From positions 62,001 through 126,000 of the forward strand of contig CM074761.1 in the NCBI GenBank assembly GCA_037355855.1: a stretch of 64,000 nt of DNA, in the 5' to 3' direction. The notes under the pieces are model-generated. The model had not been told where the DNA came from and did no database searches. It saw nothing but the letters and a program-made list of their open reading frames with translations. Shown here piece by piece: positions 30,832 to 42,533 of the stretch. Numbering within the stretch: position 1 is the first letter of the stretch; the number at the start of each line of letters is the position of its first letter. This stretch comes from Pseudo-nitzschia pungens (lineage: Eukaryota > Bacillariophyta > Bacillariophyceae > Bacillariales > Bacillariaceae). A program made the translations under genes and the position numbers.

Positions 30832-33196
30832 TCAGTCGAAAAAATCGTCGCATAGCATGCAGGTCTCGCTGTGCTCGATCAGCGCGTACTCGAATCCGTC
30901 GACGAGTGCGTTGAGCGAGGCGGACACAATGTTGGTGTCGACGCTGACGGTTGTCCAGGTTTCTTCCGTGGAGGTGTCGCGGAAATCGATCATGACCCGC
31001 GTCACGGCCTCCGTCGCCGCATTGGGATTGAGGATCCGGACCTTGTAGTCGGACAATTCCACCGATTCCAGCGTCGGGTGGGAGGGCTTGAGGGCCTTGA
31101 GCAGCGCCTTGGCCAGCGCGTCGACGGGTCCAGGTCCCGTCGCAGACCTCCAGGTTTTCGACAAAGGACAGGCCATTTCCCGCCAGATCGGGATCGTCGA
31201 CGACGGTCCGGACCTTGACGGTAGCCCGGGCCGTCGACGCGTCGGGTCGGGTCGTCAGCAGCCGGCTCGCGCTGTCCATGTTCTGGTCGTAGCTCTGGGC
31301 GGAGTAATCCAGGACCTGAAATGGCGGGCAGTAGCCCTGTGTGCTGTACAGGATCAGCAGGTGGACCGACGCGTCGGCGCCCTCGAACTGGTACCCCATG
31401 TTCTCAAGCTCCTTGACGCGGTCCAGCACGGCCAACGACCGGGTCGATTTCTGGCCCGGATCGATGTCGCTCCCAAAGACGTCGTGCATCTTGCCCAGAA
31501 TGTTCTGCCGGCCGCTCAGCTCGGAGATGAGCACGCGCATCTCGTTGCCGACCGCTTCGGGCTCGACGTGCTGGTAGGACAGAGGGCTGCGTTCCATCGC
31601 GGCCACGTGCAGTCCTCCCTTGTGGGCAAAGGCGGATCGTCCGACGAACGGGGCCGCGCTGTCCGGGCTGCGATTGAGGACCTCGTCGACGAACCGGGAC
31701 AGCTGCGTCAGCTCGGGGAGTCGATCGTGGCACGTCATTTCCGTCTTTACGTGCAGCGCCAGGCTCGGGACGATCGAGCAGAGATTGGCGTTTCCGGTCC
31801 GCTCCCCGATGCCGTTGATGGTTCCCTGGATCAATCCGACGCCCGAGTTGCAGGCCGAGATGCTGTTGGCGACGGCCATGCCGCAATCATTGTGGCAGTG
31901 GATCCCGATGGTGCAAAAGGGCTCGAAATGCGACACCATGGCCTCCGTGGCGTCGGAGACTTCCCAGGGCATGCTCCCCCCGTTGGTGTCGCACATGACC
32001 AGGCACCTCGCGCCTGCGTCGACCGCCGCTTCGCAGCATGCCAGAGCGTATTCTGGATCGGCCTTGAAGCCATCAAAGAAGTGTTCCAGGTCCACCAGGA
32101 CCGTTTTTCCGAGGCCCGTGAGGTAGGCGACGGAATCCTTGATCATGTGCAGGTTTTCCTCCCTCGTCGCCCTCAATATTTCCGTGACCTGCCACGAGTG
32201 GGCCTTGACGACCATGCAGACGGTTGGCACATCGGATTCGACCAGCGCTCGGATCTGCGGATCGTCTTCGACCGCCAGATTTTTGCGGCGGCTCGAGCCA
32301 AAGGCGACCAGCTTGGAGCGGGCGTTCTCGGGCAGTTCCGTCTTGGCCCTCCGGAAGAATTCCAGATCTGTGTGTATTGGTTTTTGTTTGTGTTTGGATT
32401 GGGAAGGAAGGAACGAACGAACAATTTGATTGCGTTAAATTATGTTAGAGAATCAAAATAATACGACGAATAAGAAAACGAAGACGAAGACGAAGACGAA
32501 GACGGATTTGGATGCAACACCCTTGGTTTGTTTGTGGTTTGTTTTTCTTGGCACTGGGGGAACAGCACCGCACCGCACCGCACCGAACCACAAACCAAAC
32601 GAGTGAGTCCTCTCCAGTATTCCATTCCACTAGTCGTTCCTTGCTTGTTCTATTACATACATGTACATTAATATGTGTGTGTGTATATATATATAAATAT
32701 ATATATATATATACATGCATCACTCACCCTTCGGATTGCTCCCGGGCCATCCGGCCTCGATGTAATCGACCCCAAAGTCGGCGAGACGGGTGGCAATCTT
32801 GAGCTTGTCGTCGCACGACGCCGATACCTGCTCCCCCTGCGTGCCGTCCCGCAGTGTCGTGTCGAAGACCAGGCATTCCCTCGGGCCACTGACAAAGCGT
32901 GATAGTTTCGACGTCGACGTCGACGCCGACGCCGACGTCGATGAATCCTTCCCGGGCAGAGCATCGTCGGGATTCGATAACAATTCGGCTACCCAGTCCT
33001 CCTCTTTTTGTTTCTTCTCCGTGTTTCCGAGGGTCGTTGGGGAAGAAGCGGAAGGTTTCTTGTCTGTCTGGGAGTAGAGTTGTGACAGCGACCACGTCGG
33101 TGGTTTGGCTTGTTTCAACAGAAGAAACCTTTCGCTGTTGTGGAATGCCAAAGCCGATGGCAAGCAGAATGATAAGAGCACGGATGGAATCTTCAT
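30832..33196 (-). CDS. Plastid citramalate synthase-like enzyme (LeuA family), with one frame break
   Basis: Exon 1 is 33196-32728 and exon 2 is 32367-30832, joined by a 360-base intron (donor GTGAGT after AAGG, acceptor CACACAG) that splits a Gly/Asp codon cleanly. The product, about 667 residues, starts with a signal peptide ending ALA before Phe (SALAFHNS), the diatom plastid-import motif. Catalytic and metal motifs are present: [18 protein letters not shown], the EHFFDG and CDTNGG motifs typical of the long citramalate synthase type, HCHND and [15 protein letters not shown]. The family condenses acetyl-CoA with pyruvate in isoleucine synthesis; 2-isopropylmalate synthase is the alternative, but EHFFDG favours the former. 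Near 31132 one extra base interrupts the frame inside [13 protein letters not shown] of the C-terminal regulatory domain. Skipping it restores the normal end (CMLCDDFFD, stop 30832-30834). The intron contains TATATA and GAAGAC runs. Confidence 0.85.
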
Positions 33197-36100
33197 CTTG
33201 ATGGTGATACTATTGGCATGTGTGTTTTTGTGCAGAGTGATGTGCGATGTGAAAGACGCGTACGGTAAACAACACTGATGATAGAAATGATGTGCGCAGT
33301 AAGGTTACGGTAGCGAAACGAAAAGAACGATTGCTCGGGTGTTGTGACTTGGGGTTCTTTCTTCCTGCGATGTGAGTTACTTCGTAGGTAGGTACGAGCA
33401 CGAGTAAGGTTACGAGTATGTTGTTGTGAGGTTTTGTGAGGTTGTTGTGAATTTTATATTGCTCGTACCGGTAGGATCTAGTTGTAAGATCTTACTTCTA
33501 GTTGTAGTTGTTGCCTCCCTTGGATTCGGAGCGGTAAGGACAAGTAACCTTGTGAATACAAGAAGCATTAGTGAAGCAAAATGGATCGGAATCCATCGGA
33601 CACAAAGTTGTTCTCGTACAAATTCAAGCACAAGTAAGGTTACGGTAATTACCTGGTAATCTTATCATACTCGTACTTCTGCTCGTGGTAGTGGTGATGG
33701 GTTTACTTAGTGACCTCAAAATATGTGTGGTCCTCGTGTCTGTACGGTACGAGCAGATGTTGATGTTTTGTCGTATGAGAATGCACAAAAAGGATTCCAT
33801 TCTTCGTGATTGGTTCAACGTTCTTCGCATTGTTCCTCCGGAATTGCAAAGAATGAATCATCATCGACTCATATCAATCATCGAAGAATCTCAATCATCA
33901 ATCATCGAATGAATGAATCGAAGAACAGAATGAATCTGTGGAAACCATGATCTTCCATGGAACGCAATTCGGACGTGTACGTACCGGTACAGACGGACAC
34001 CGACGGGCTGCGGTACAGACTGAACCGAACTACGAAGTAAGGTTACGAAGTAAGGCTTATCTTTTTTAAAATTAAAATAAGTGGCTCTAGTTGCTAACTT
34101 GCCAGCGCGGTTGCTACCTTGCTCGCGCGCTAACTGCAGGGCCGGGTATACGGTTTGAGTACGTATTGTACTTATAGACCATACCCTGAGGCAATAGGAT
34201 ACTGTAGCGAATTCAATACTGTACTTCGTATTCAGCAGCATAGCAACCTTAACCCTGTAGCATTTTTGCAACCGGATGCTAATGGTGCTACAACCAGGTG
34301 TATCTGTGACTGGGACAAATCCTACACAAGGACCCAGCACAACCAGTTGATAGCACCCCATAGCATCCTTTTACAGTGTCTTGCTAAGCCTCCTGTTGCT
34401 AGGCCTATTGCTTAGCACATAGCATAGCTAGCATCCTGGTGGATAATACTAGTACTACTAGTACTACTGCTGACAACAAAAACCAGGGCATGTAGACTCA
34501 GTACATAACCCTACAGGGGAACCCAGGATCCTCCATAGCATTCTCCATAGCATAGGAGGACCTAATCTTGCTGTAAGAGCAGGTGGAGACAACAGCACCA
34601 TCACACTTTGAGTATTAGGCAGATACTACAGCGGGATGCGGTTCATGCGTCAGGTTATGTACCAGAACCGGATATCGGGTCCTGCAGCTAGCGCGCGATA
34701 GCAAGCAGCACCGAAAACTGATCTCGATACTGTAAGAGCAGATAACAGACAGCGCTAAGCCTTACGGCATTTTGAATTGAAGACGAAACAAAACTAAAAG
34801 CACGCTACTTACTTGTACCGGTACGTGTACCTGGTATCGGTGCGAACATACGAAATAATAATGTTTACCGAGTAAGATGACAATTTTTTACGTACAGAAT
34901 CCAGAACCATTCCCACCGATTCGACGACAGTCGACCGACCCCCGTGGAGGTTGGAGGTTGGAGGTGGGCGGAAACCATCACGAGGATGAGGATAGGAATC
35001 AAAATGAAGCGAAGCCCCGATGTCTACGGGTGCGATGCAGAAGGGTTCGGAAGCGGGAGGTGACGGTTCGACCACGAAACGAAAACACCGAGATTGATCG
35101 AACATCCGACAGACACGGCGCGCGCACAAGACGGGACCGTGAAAGATAAATGGATTGATTCCGTAAAAAATGGATCGTGGCTCGCATGAGAAGAGGAGCA
35201 GAGGAGCAGAGCCAACCGATCCAAAGAGGCGGCAGTCAAAGCGTGTCGGGAAGAGGCAGCGGCATCCGTGGCCGCGCAAAGATGATTGCAACGCACGTCA
35301 GCAAAGCACCGCCTTGGCAGAATCCTGGAAGCGATCGGATCGGATCGGATCGGATCGAATCGAATCGAATCGAATCGAATCGAATCCCTTCTTGGGGAGG
35401 AATGCTCCATACCAACGGACAACCTCGGCAGTAGTATGAATACAAAACTATGCACAACCCAGGATGCACAACAAGGAAGGAAGATGACAATCACCGCTCT
35501 TGTTGATATCCTATTCTATTCCTCAATCAGTCGGCACAAAGTCGACGAGGCCAACAATCAACCAGATATGAAAAACTAGGACTAGTACTAGTAGTACTAC
35601 TCGTAGCACCAGCTTTGATTGAAAGACGACGGAGAGCAAGAACTCGATGTTGTCATGGGGTTGGTGGCGAAGGATGCTTTCTGTATCTCGTCATAGTGTC
35701 GCCACAACACCAACACCAACAGCAACAGCAACAGTAACAGTAACAATTCACACGATCGACCCCCAACCGATTTCCTCCTCTCCCGCCACCACTGCCACCA
35801 CCACCAACCCCCGCAAGTGTTACCATACCTGCAAACCATATTCAACGAAGCGATGTGAAACGATTTGTTTCATTGACGTGAACGTTCCCGGCACCGTACG
35901 ATTACTTGCAGTATCCATGGTGATATTTATTTTTAAGTCGTGTAAAGTTGTGTGCTGTTTGAGCTCCTCTTCTACTAGTACTAGTACTAGTAGTACAACT
36001 AATCCTTGGACAGTGTCCAAGGTGAAGACTTTATCCAAGTCATACAAAAGAACAGCTGTGTGTATTAAGCAGTGGTTGAGCGAGGGCAGGTTGTAGAATG

Positions 36101-36214
36101 CAACAACAAATGAATCAACCTGTTTCCAGTCAAGAATTGCTCCATCCGGCTCCACAGATGATAGTACTACCATTTGGCATCCACAAGATCCTTTTGTCAC
36201 GTCCCATCGCTCGC
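33197..36214. other. Long intergenic region, no supported gene
   Basis: From 33250 to 34070 GTAAGGTTAC and TACCGGTA motifs recur. From 34080 to 34780 composition changes: GCTA-rich words (GCTAACTTGC, AGCATAGCTAGCATC, CATAGCATAGG) and CTGTAAGAGCAG (about 34571 and 34729) repeat, as in old mobile-element DNA, without a readable protein. At 35336-35386 lies a GATCG/AATCG pentanucleotide array. Open frames at 35647-36096 (+) and 35820-36218 (-) overlap one another and contain ACTAGTACTAGTAGTAC in the middle; neither has a recognisable domain. Confidence 0.45.
35336..35386. repeat. Pentanucleotide microsatellite (GATCG then AATCG)
   Basis: About four copies of GATCG pass into about six copies of AATCG, a one-base change of the unit within a single array, which points to replication slippage after a point mutation. 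Confidence 0.85.
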
Positions 36215-37753
36215 TCACTGGGCAGCTCCGAACTCGCCAATCGCGGCTTCTGTTTCCGTCTTGATTTTGGCGTCGCTGTTGTGGATCCCCAGGAACGACG
36301 ACGAGGAACCCTCGGTTTCTTCCAGGGCGCGTGTCGTGCCCCTCAATCGGTCCTTACACCGGGCGATCAGTTCCGGGTCGTTGCTCTCCACGTAGTACCG
36401 TCGCATTTCCAGGACGTCCTCCCGGCTTCCCAATATGCACGGGACACGCTGGTGAACGTTGGTGGGGGGAATGTCCATGATTCGGTTTTTCCCGGTCAGG
36501 GCCAATCCACCCGCCTGACAAAAACAACGAAACAACAAGATATCGCAACAACAACGAAACATTTTAGTATTCCTGAAATCCGTTCCAATGGTGGAAAGTG
36601 AATGCAGCAAGTTCCACGGTTTTGCTGGTTTGGTTCGGTTCGGTTCTCACCTGCTCTACGAGAAATGCCATCGGCGCTGCTTCGTACAGCAAACGCAGTT
36701 TGCCATCGGGGTTCTTGATGTCGGCCGGATACCCAAAGATTCCTCCGTATTGCAGGGTTCTGTGGACGTCACCTACCATCGATCCGATGTACCGGCTAGA
36801 GTAGCGAGATTTCGTGTCTCCCTGTTTGTGCACAGTGATGATGGTAATTTACAGCAAGACAACGTATGTCATTGAGATTACGATGTTTGGGTCGGCAGGC
36901 AAATTCGATTGAGTGATCGATTGTAACCAAAGGCTGGGCATTGAAACGATAGTAATCAATTGTTTCCAAGTCGTTAGCTCGAACGCAACGCAACGCAACA
37001 TACCAATCCTTTTTGTATGTCCGTGACATACTTTTGTAGAGGGGCGTCCCAATCCCATCGATTGGCTTCGTTGAACGAATAAATCTTTCCTCGCTTCGGG
37101 ATCTTAATGTCAGGATGGGTCAGAACGAATTCACCAATGGTTTCGTCCAGAGTGAAGCCGTACACGCCACTGCCCAGTGTGAAGACGAATGACGTCGCTG
37201 ACGAGTAGAGACAGTATCCCGCCGCCACAAGGTTCGTTCCCGGCTGAAGAGTGTCCTGCAAGCACTTTTCTTCCGCCTTGTCGGGATTATCCAGATCGAT
37301 GTCCTCGACCGAGCATTCTGCCGAATCGAAAATGCCAAAGATGGTACCAACCGGGATCCCTGCGTCAACATTGGAGGACCCGTCCAGCGGATCAAAGACG
37401 GCGACGTACCGGCCGCTGTTCTCGATGAGAATCTCACCCGAAAAGATGGCGTTGCCCAAAATGTTGACGGGCTTGTCCTCCTCCTCGCTAGCAATCGTCG
37501 ACAGCTGGCCGCTCCACCGAAGCGCGCGCTTCAGCACGTCGTTGGCGATGACGTCGAGCTTCTTTTGCTCCTCTCCCTGCACGTTGATCGAGCCGCCCCC
37601 GTCCTCGAGCCCCGTGAGGCCGGAAATGGCGCTGGTTTTCACCAGGTTGCTCAATGTTTTGCAGGCCACCTGGAGCGAAGTGAAGACTAGAAACAACGAA
37701 TCATAGAAATTGGAGCAGAAACCACAGAACATTATGAGTAAGCATTTGACGGA

Positions 37754-37784
<31 letters not shown>

Positions 37785-38191
37785 CTTGCATATTAACCCA
37801 CAGAAAACAAGAAAAATCGTTCCCCAACAACTCATGCAACGCTACACAACGTACTGCTCTCGATCTCCTCTAGGTCGGGATTTGCTCGGACCATTTCCTT
37901 CATGTATCGGCTCAGCGTCACACCCGTTTCCGTACAAATGTCCTCGTGCATGGGACAGTGCCATCGAGGCATCGGAGTTTCGAACAACGAGTCCTCCGAA
38001 TTCGAACCCTCGCTCGTTGCCTCTAGGACCGTGGAGGAATCATTATCGTTTTTGAGAAGGGGATGGTTCTTGATATTGCTGTTTCCTCCCGTCTGCCCCC
38101 CTCCTGTGCTTCGAAAGGCATCCGCTACACTCAAATGGAAAAGAAGAAACGAAGCGAGATGGAAACAAGCCGATGATCCAATCAATCTCAT
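36215..38191 (-). CDS. FBP: Plastid fructose-1,6-bisphosphatase
   Basis: Four exons join in phase 0: 38191-37841, 37669-37004, 36821-36651 and 36514-36215, giving about 495 residues. Introns have GT-AG ends (GTTGCATG, GTATGT and GTGAGA donors); intron 1 contains a (TA)n run. The N-terminus is a signal peptide ending ADA before Phe (SVADAFRS), predicting plastid import. Conserved FBPase elements are [15 protein letters not shown], the substrate and metal site [45 protein letters not shown] and the late [17 protein letters not shown]. The loop between GIFDSAEC and [10 protein letters not shown] keeps two of the three cysteines that give plant chloroplast FBPase its thioredoxin switch; the third position is Thr. 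The enzyme hydrolyses fructose-1,6-bisphosphate in the Calvin cycle or in gluconeogenesis. About 45 residues after RCKDRLRG are an extension beyond the usual end. Confidence 0.93.
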
Positions 38192-40061
38192 GATTGTTGT
38201 GGTTTCGATCCGGAGTGGTTCGAACGAACTGGTTCACTTCAAATAACGACAATTGAAATAAGAATTACGTAGTAGTTGTGATTCTTACTGTACACTACCA
38301 GGGATAAGAGACGCTACCAGAACCGATTGATCAATGATTGTGTTGAACGTCTGTTGGAACCTGGTATGGATACACGTATCTGGTTATCTGGTGTCACAAA
38401 AGAACAATAATATGAGTGATGATGCAAGATGGGTGTCAAAGAAGATGGGAAATAGTTTTGAACCGTGCTTGATTGATACCGGTAAGATCTTACGATTGTG
38501 GTCAGTTGTTCGTCCACCAAGAGAATTTCTTGCGATTTCATTGGGCGTCTTCTTATTGGATCATCTCTACCATACCGGTACCGGTACGAATCCATCTGTG
38601 TGCTCGTACGGTTAAGATTACCGTAATACGGTGTGACAACGGAAGAAGGAAGGATAACCTTACTTTATGTGAAGTTAAAAGTTGGACGTGCACACTCATT
38701 CACTCATGTACCGGTAAATGTTAACTTACGAAGTAAGTTAATTACAAGTACAGTAACACACAACACATAAGGTTAACTTCGTATTTTAATAGCTACCATA
38801 CCGGTAGTTCTACAGCGTAGTTTCTTGAGGGGGCTTTCTTAGCCATGAACGTCGGGTTTCGTTCATGGCATCCAGGATCCAGGATAGAAAAATACCGTAT
38901 GGGATTCAGAGAAACCCTAACCTTACGCACCAACCTCTAACAAACGTCAACTTTTTTCTGACAAGTAAGATTACGGTAAAAACCTTAGTAAGTCTTACCG
39001 GTAGGGTGTTGGTAAGATTTTACCCGTAAGCCTTATTTGTAAGGTTACTGGTGGTACTCTAAGGTAAGACCTTACTCCAGTGTCCCGTGCTCAATCGAGG
39101 AAAAGGGACATACCGTAGCCTCACGACTAAGATTTACCGTACCGGTATCGTACCGGTACCGTATTGGAGATCAAATAATCATGATGTTCCGTTCTGTGCC
39201 CGATGCTCTTGATGCAAAGGTTTTTGGTCCATTTCCATTATCATACCGGTACGGTTCCGTATTTTGTAGACAATTACGGAAATTCCATTGCCGTTCTACG
39301 AATGGCTTCGGCTTGTTGACATACTGATTGACAATAATAATTTCAAGTTGTGATTACAATATCTGGGGATGATAAGATTACCATGTTGTTACAAGAACCG
39401 ATTGACGAATGGTTTTGTTTTGAAGTTCTGTCAGAATCCGGTACACGTACGGTACACTACGCGAGTCTGGTACCACATAAGATTTTTGAAACAACAATAA
39501 GTGATGATGATGCAAGATGGGTGTCAACAGAGATAAAAGAAAAACAGAGCTTGGGACGGTATTTGGCGAATGGATTGGTGAACGGATGCGATGGTTTCGG
39601 TTGCATGTGTTGCATTATGTTTCCTATGCCGTTGTTTGGAGGGCTCTGTAGGATCGTGTAGATTTTGTACTAAGTGTGAGGTTCTGTTTTAATTCGTTGC
39701 TTACTTTAAATTGTGAGCAGAAATGGATCCGCTCTAATTTTCCACTAATTCACTACATTTTGTTTCTCTTTTGTTTCTCGGTCACACACGTTCTCGTGTT
39801 GTTTGTTATTTTTTCTCACATGCATTCTCGTGTTATTTATTGTTTTCTTTATTCCGGTCCATTCATTCCAAGCCCCATATATTTGTGTACTGGATCCTGT
39901 AGGAATACACTTAAGGTCCTGTAGGTTCGGTACTTAAGCTCTTATTTTTAGTTCTTGGGAATGTTGGACCGATAGGAGGTACGTGTAATTTTTGTTGGGG
40001 TTAAATCGGGCAAGTCACTGTTTCAAGCACGACTGCCAAATCAAGTCCAAACAGCCGTGTT
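38192..40061. other. Intergenic with a diverged internal duplication
   Basis: No gene is supported. Two segments, about 38320-38450 and 39391-39540, share GAACCGATTGA and, about 100 bases on, GATGCAAGATGGGTGTCAA, so one is probably an old copy of the other. Around and between them are many TACCGGTA, GTAAGATTAC and TTACGAAGTAA motifs (38460-39250). Confidence 0.5.
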
Positions 40062-42533
40062 TCACCATTCCCATTCCTCCTCGACAAAGACAAAGGTGGC
40101 ATCGGTCCCGTCTTTGTTGACGATCTTCCCGGCATCCCAGAAGGTGGCGAGGAGACCCGAGTTGTGGATGGCTTCGTTGATGCTTTTGGTCATGGCCTTG
40201 GGTCCACATGCGAGAACTCCCACAGTGTCGAATCCGACGGATCGATCGCGCCGGTGAGCCTCCGCCAGCGATCGGAACTCGCAGTCCATGTCCGGTCGGC
40301 ACCCGATGTGGCCCCTCAGCATTGTCTTGTAAACTTTGGGATCAAAGCCGTGACCGGATTCGAAAGCGATGGTCTCCTCGCTCTCGACAGACCCTGAGCC
40401 GTCTTCCGACCGGGGTTTCTTGGGCGGCCCACCAGATCTAAAGGCAAACCGAGCACCCGATACCAAGCAAAATGCCAGGAGGATCATGGCCATGACCATG
40501 CTGACGTTAACCAATGTTTTGACCAATTGGTTCTCGATGCCACTGCTGCGGGACACTTTCATGGCGGTAGCGTATCCGACCAGGGCAAAGATCATGGCTA
40601 CCAGCATGGCCAACGCATTGCCGAGGGGTTCGAGACCCGGGGACGTAGTCTGGAACAAGAGGTTGTTGTTCTTGTTCCTATCGTTGGTATCGTCGCAGGC
40701 TGCTTTCTTGGAAGGAGGCGGCGCCAAAAGGCCAACGACTAGGTCGCACTTTTCGTCTTCCGTGGAGAGTTCGTCGACGGTCTCCTTTGCGATCTTGGGT
40801 TCGGGGAGGCTCAGCGTGATCCAAACCTTCACGATCAGGTTCGGGTGCTGGAGTTTGGCATTATAAAGTGTAGCCGAAAAGATCTCGAATTCCTCGACGG
40901 TCCTAGAGACCCACAAAATGGTCACGGGGAGGTCCGGCCGGGTGGCCACCAGGTCCATTCCGAGGCTCATTATGGGAGTAATTCCAATTCCACCGCCGAC
41001 CAAAATAACGGCCTTTTTGTGGTCGAGGTTGGCGCTGGGGTTGGCGTAAAAGCCGTCGATGCGCATGTCCAGGTGACCTGCGCGGCCGGCCTCCACAACT
41101 TGACGGGTCCAGCTCTCCCCCATACCGTCTTTCTTGATGTGGAAAAAGAGCTCCCCCGGATTGGCATTAGGGGCCGAAGTGAGCGAGTACGGATGCCACT
41201 GGAGGTGGGAGACGCTTGGGACGTTGACAAAGACGTACTGTCCGGCCTTGTACTGGGTCGTGGCAGGGTCAATTTTGAACCGGATTTCGAGAACGTCGGA
41301 GCTCACCATTTCCGTCTTGGCACGCGCGCAGTTCTTGTAGGCCATAATTCCCATGAGCTTGTCGATGGTGTAGATCGCAATCCCGGGGACCAGATAGATG
41401 ATGGCTGACTTGTAGTGAAGGCACACAAAGAAGAGGACCAAAATGAAGAGGTGGTGGACGTAGTAGAACCACTCAAAGTGGAATCGTCGAAAGTATGGAA
41501 GAGCAAACACTCTCATAGTCATAATCAAGACCAGGACAACCATCCCGAACATGTTGACGCTCAACAACATGCGCTGGTCGTCGTCGCACTCGTCATCAGC
41601 TCCGGAGCAGCCCCACACCAGGAGGTTGTGCCTGAGCATGACGCCTTCGGGGTCGTAGCGAGGGTTTCCGTTTCCGTGCGCTAGCACCAACACGAACAGT
41701 AATCCGTGTACAAACATTATTGCGGCCGTGTAATTGCCGACCCATCGGTGGTACTTGATGGCGCGCTCCCACGAGAGTCGTAGGGATTCGCGGAGGACGG
41801 ATCTTCGACCAATTGGCATGAGGAGATACCAGCCGAGGTTGATAATGGAGATGACACCGAGGGTCTTGGCCCATATTTCCAAGGCCGGCCACGAAATCGC
41901 GGGAATCTCTTCCTTTCCGGCATCGCCTTCGTCCACCAGATACAGATTCTCGCTGGTGCCTTTGGGAAGATATCGCATTACCCTAACCCCCATGGTGCCG
42001 AGATTTAGGAATAAAAAGACCATGACGCCCAGAATCTCGCCCACGGAAACGCTGTCCGGTGCCCCCAATCGGACGAGAACCTTGGGGAACGGGATGGTTC
42101 GGCGGAGCATCCGGCCGCTTACGGCGTTGCGGAGCCAAAACGGAGCGAGGTTCATATTAGCCGCTGAAGATCCGGTCGGCATTGGGATCAAGTGAGCGAG
42201 GAACAGACAGGCGACCATGGCAACGTAAGGGAGAATCAAGAAATAAATTCTCATCATTACCTTTTTGTCGTCGATCATCTTTTGGAAGAGGAGATCGGAG
42301 TTCCCGAACCATTCCTTGACTTCGGCTTTAAACCAGTGGCTGGTCTCGTACATCTTCAGCCCTGACGGGAGAATCGCGAAGCCAAATGCGGAGAACTGAA
42401 GAAAAACTCGAATCCCGTAGGCCATGGTTGCGGTCCAGTTGATCTTTGGGGCATCTACGACGGGAGTATCATTGATCGAAGGCGATGAATGCTCGCCTTC
42501 TTTCAAGGGTTTCTGGTTGTTAGACGCAAGCAT
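40062..42533 (-). CDS. Ferric reductase / NADPH-oxidase family transmembrane oxidoreductase
   Basis: From the first ATG (42533) this is about 823 residues; the frame is open further upstream behind a plausible acceptor (TTATCAG near 42633), so a short 5' exon is possible. Several membrane helices precede the haem core. One helix pair carries the haem His residues: HRWVGNYTAAIMFVH (about 259-273) and FYYVHHLFILVLFFVCLHY (about 357-375). The FAD-binding motif is HPYSLTSAP (about 447) and the nucleotide-binding loop is VGGGIGITPIMSLG (about 515). There are no EF hands, which favours a ferric-chelate reductase over a calcium-regulated NADPH oxidase. The dehydrogenase half is split by an insert (about 590-720) with two extra hydrophobic helices (ALAMLVAMIFALVGYATA and VSMVMAMILLAFCLVSGARF), after which the nucleotide-binding domain closes with FDTVGVLACGPKAM. 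The expected role is electron transfer from cytosolic NAD(P)H to extracellular ferric iron. Confidence 0.88.
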   Translation of the reverse strand: MLASNNQKPLKEGEHSSPSINDTPVVDAPKINWTATMAYGIRVFLQFSAFGFAILPSGLKMYETSHWFKAEVKEWFGNSDLLFQKMIDDKKVMMRIYFLILPYVAMVACLFLAHLIPMPTGSSAANMNLAPFWLRNAVSGRMLRRTIPFPKVLVRLGAPDSVSVGEILGVMVFLFLNLGTMGVRVMRYLPKGTSENLYLVDEGDAGKEEIPAISWPALEIWAKTLGVISIINLGWYLLMPIGRRSVLRESLRLSWERAIKYHRWVGNYTAAIMFVHGLLFVLVLAHGNGNPRYDPEGVMLRHNLLVWGCSGADDECDDDQRMLLSVNMFGMVVLVLIMTMRVFALPYFRRFHFEWFYYVHHLFILVLFFVCLHYKSAIIYLVPGIAIYTIDKLMGIMAYKNCARAKTEMVSSDVLEIRFKIDPATTQYKAGQYVFVNVPSVSHLQWHPYSLTSAPNANPGELFFHIKKDGMGESWTRQVVEAGRAGHLDMRIDGFYANPSANLDHKKAVILVGGGIGITPIMSLGMDLVATRPDLPVTILWVSRTVEEFEIFSATLYNAKLQHPNLIVKVWITLSLPEPKIAKETVDELSTEDEKCDLVVGLLAPPPSKKAACDDTNDRNKNNNLLFQTTSPGLEPLGNALAMLVAMIFALVGYATAMKVSRSSGIENQLVKTLVNVSMVMAMILLAFCLVSGARFAFRSGGPPKKPRSEDGSGSVESEETIAFESGHGFDPKVYKTMLRGHIGCRPDMDCEFRSLAEAHRRDRSVGFDTVGVLACGPKAMTKSINEAIHNSGLLATFWDAGKIVNKDGTDATFVFVEEEWEW

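Noticed and set aside
31088..32461. 457-residue open frame on + opposite the citramalate synthase gene
   Set aside because: It is a GC-rich antisense shadow of a conserved enzyme with clear catalytic motifs on -.
35647..36218. Overlapping open frames on both strands after the FBPase gene
   Set aside because: Both include an ACTAGTACTAGTAGTA block and neither has family resemblance.
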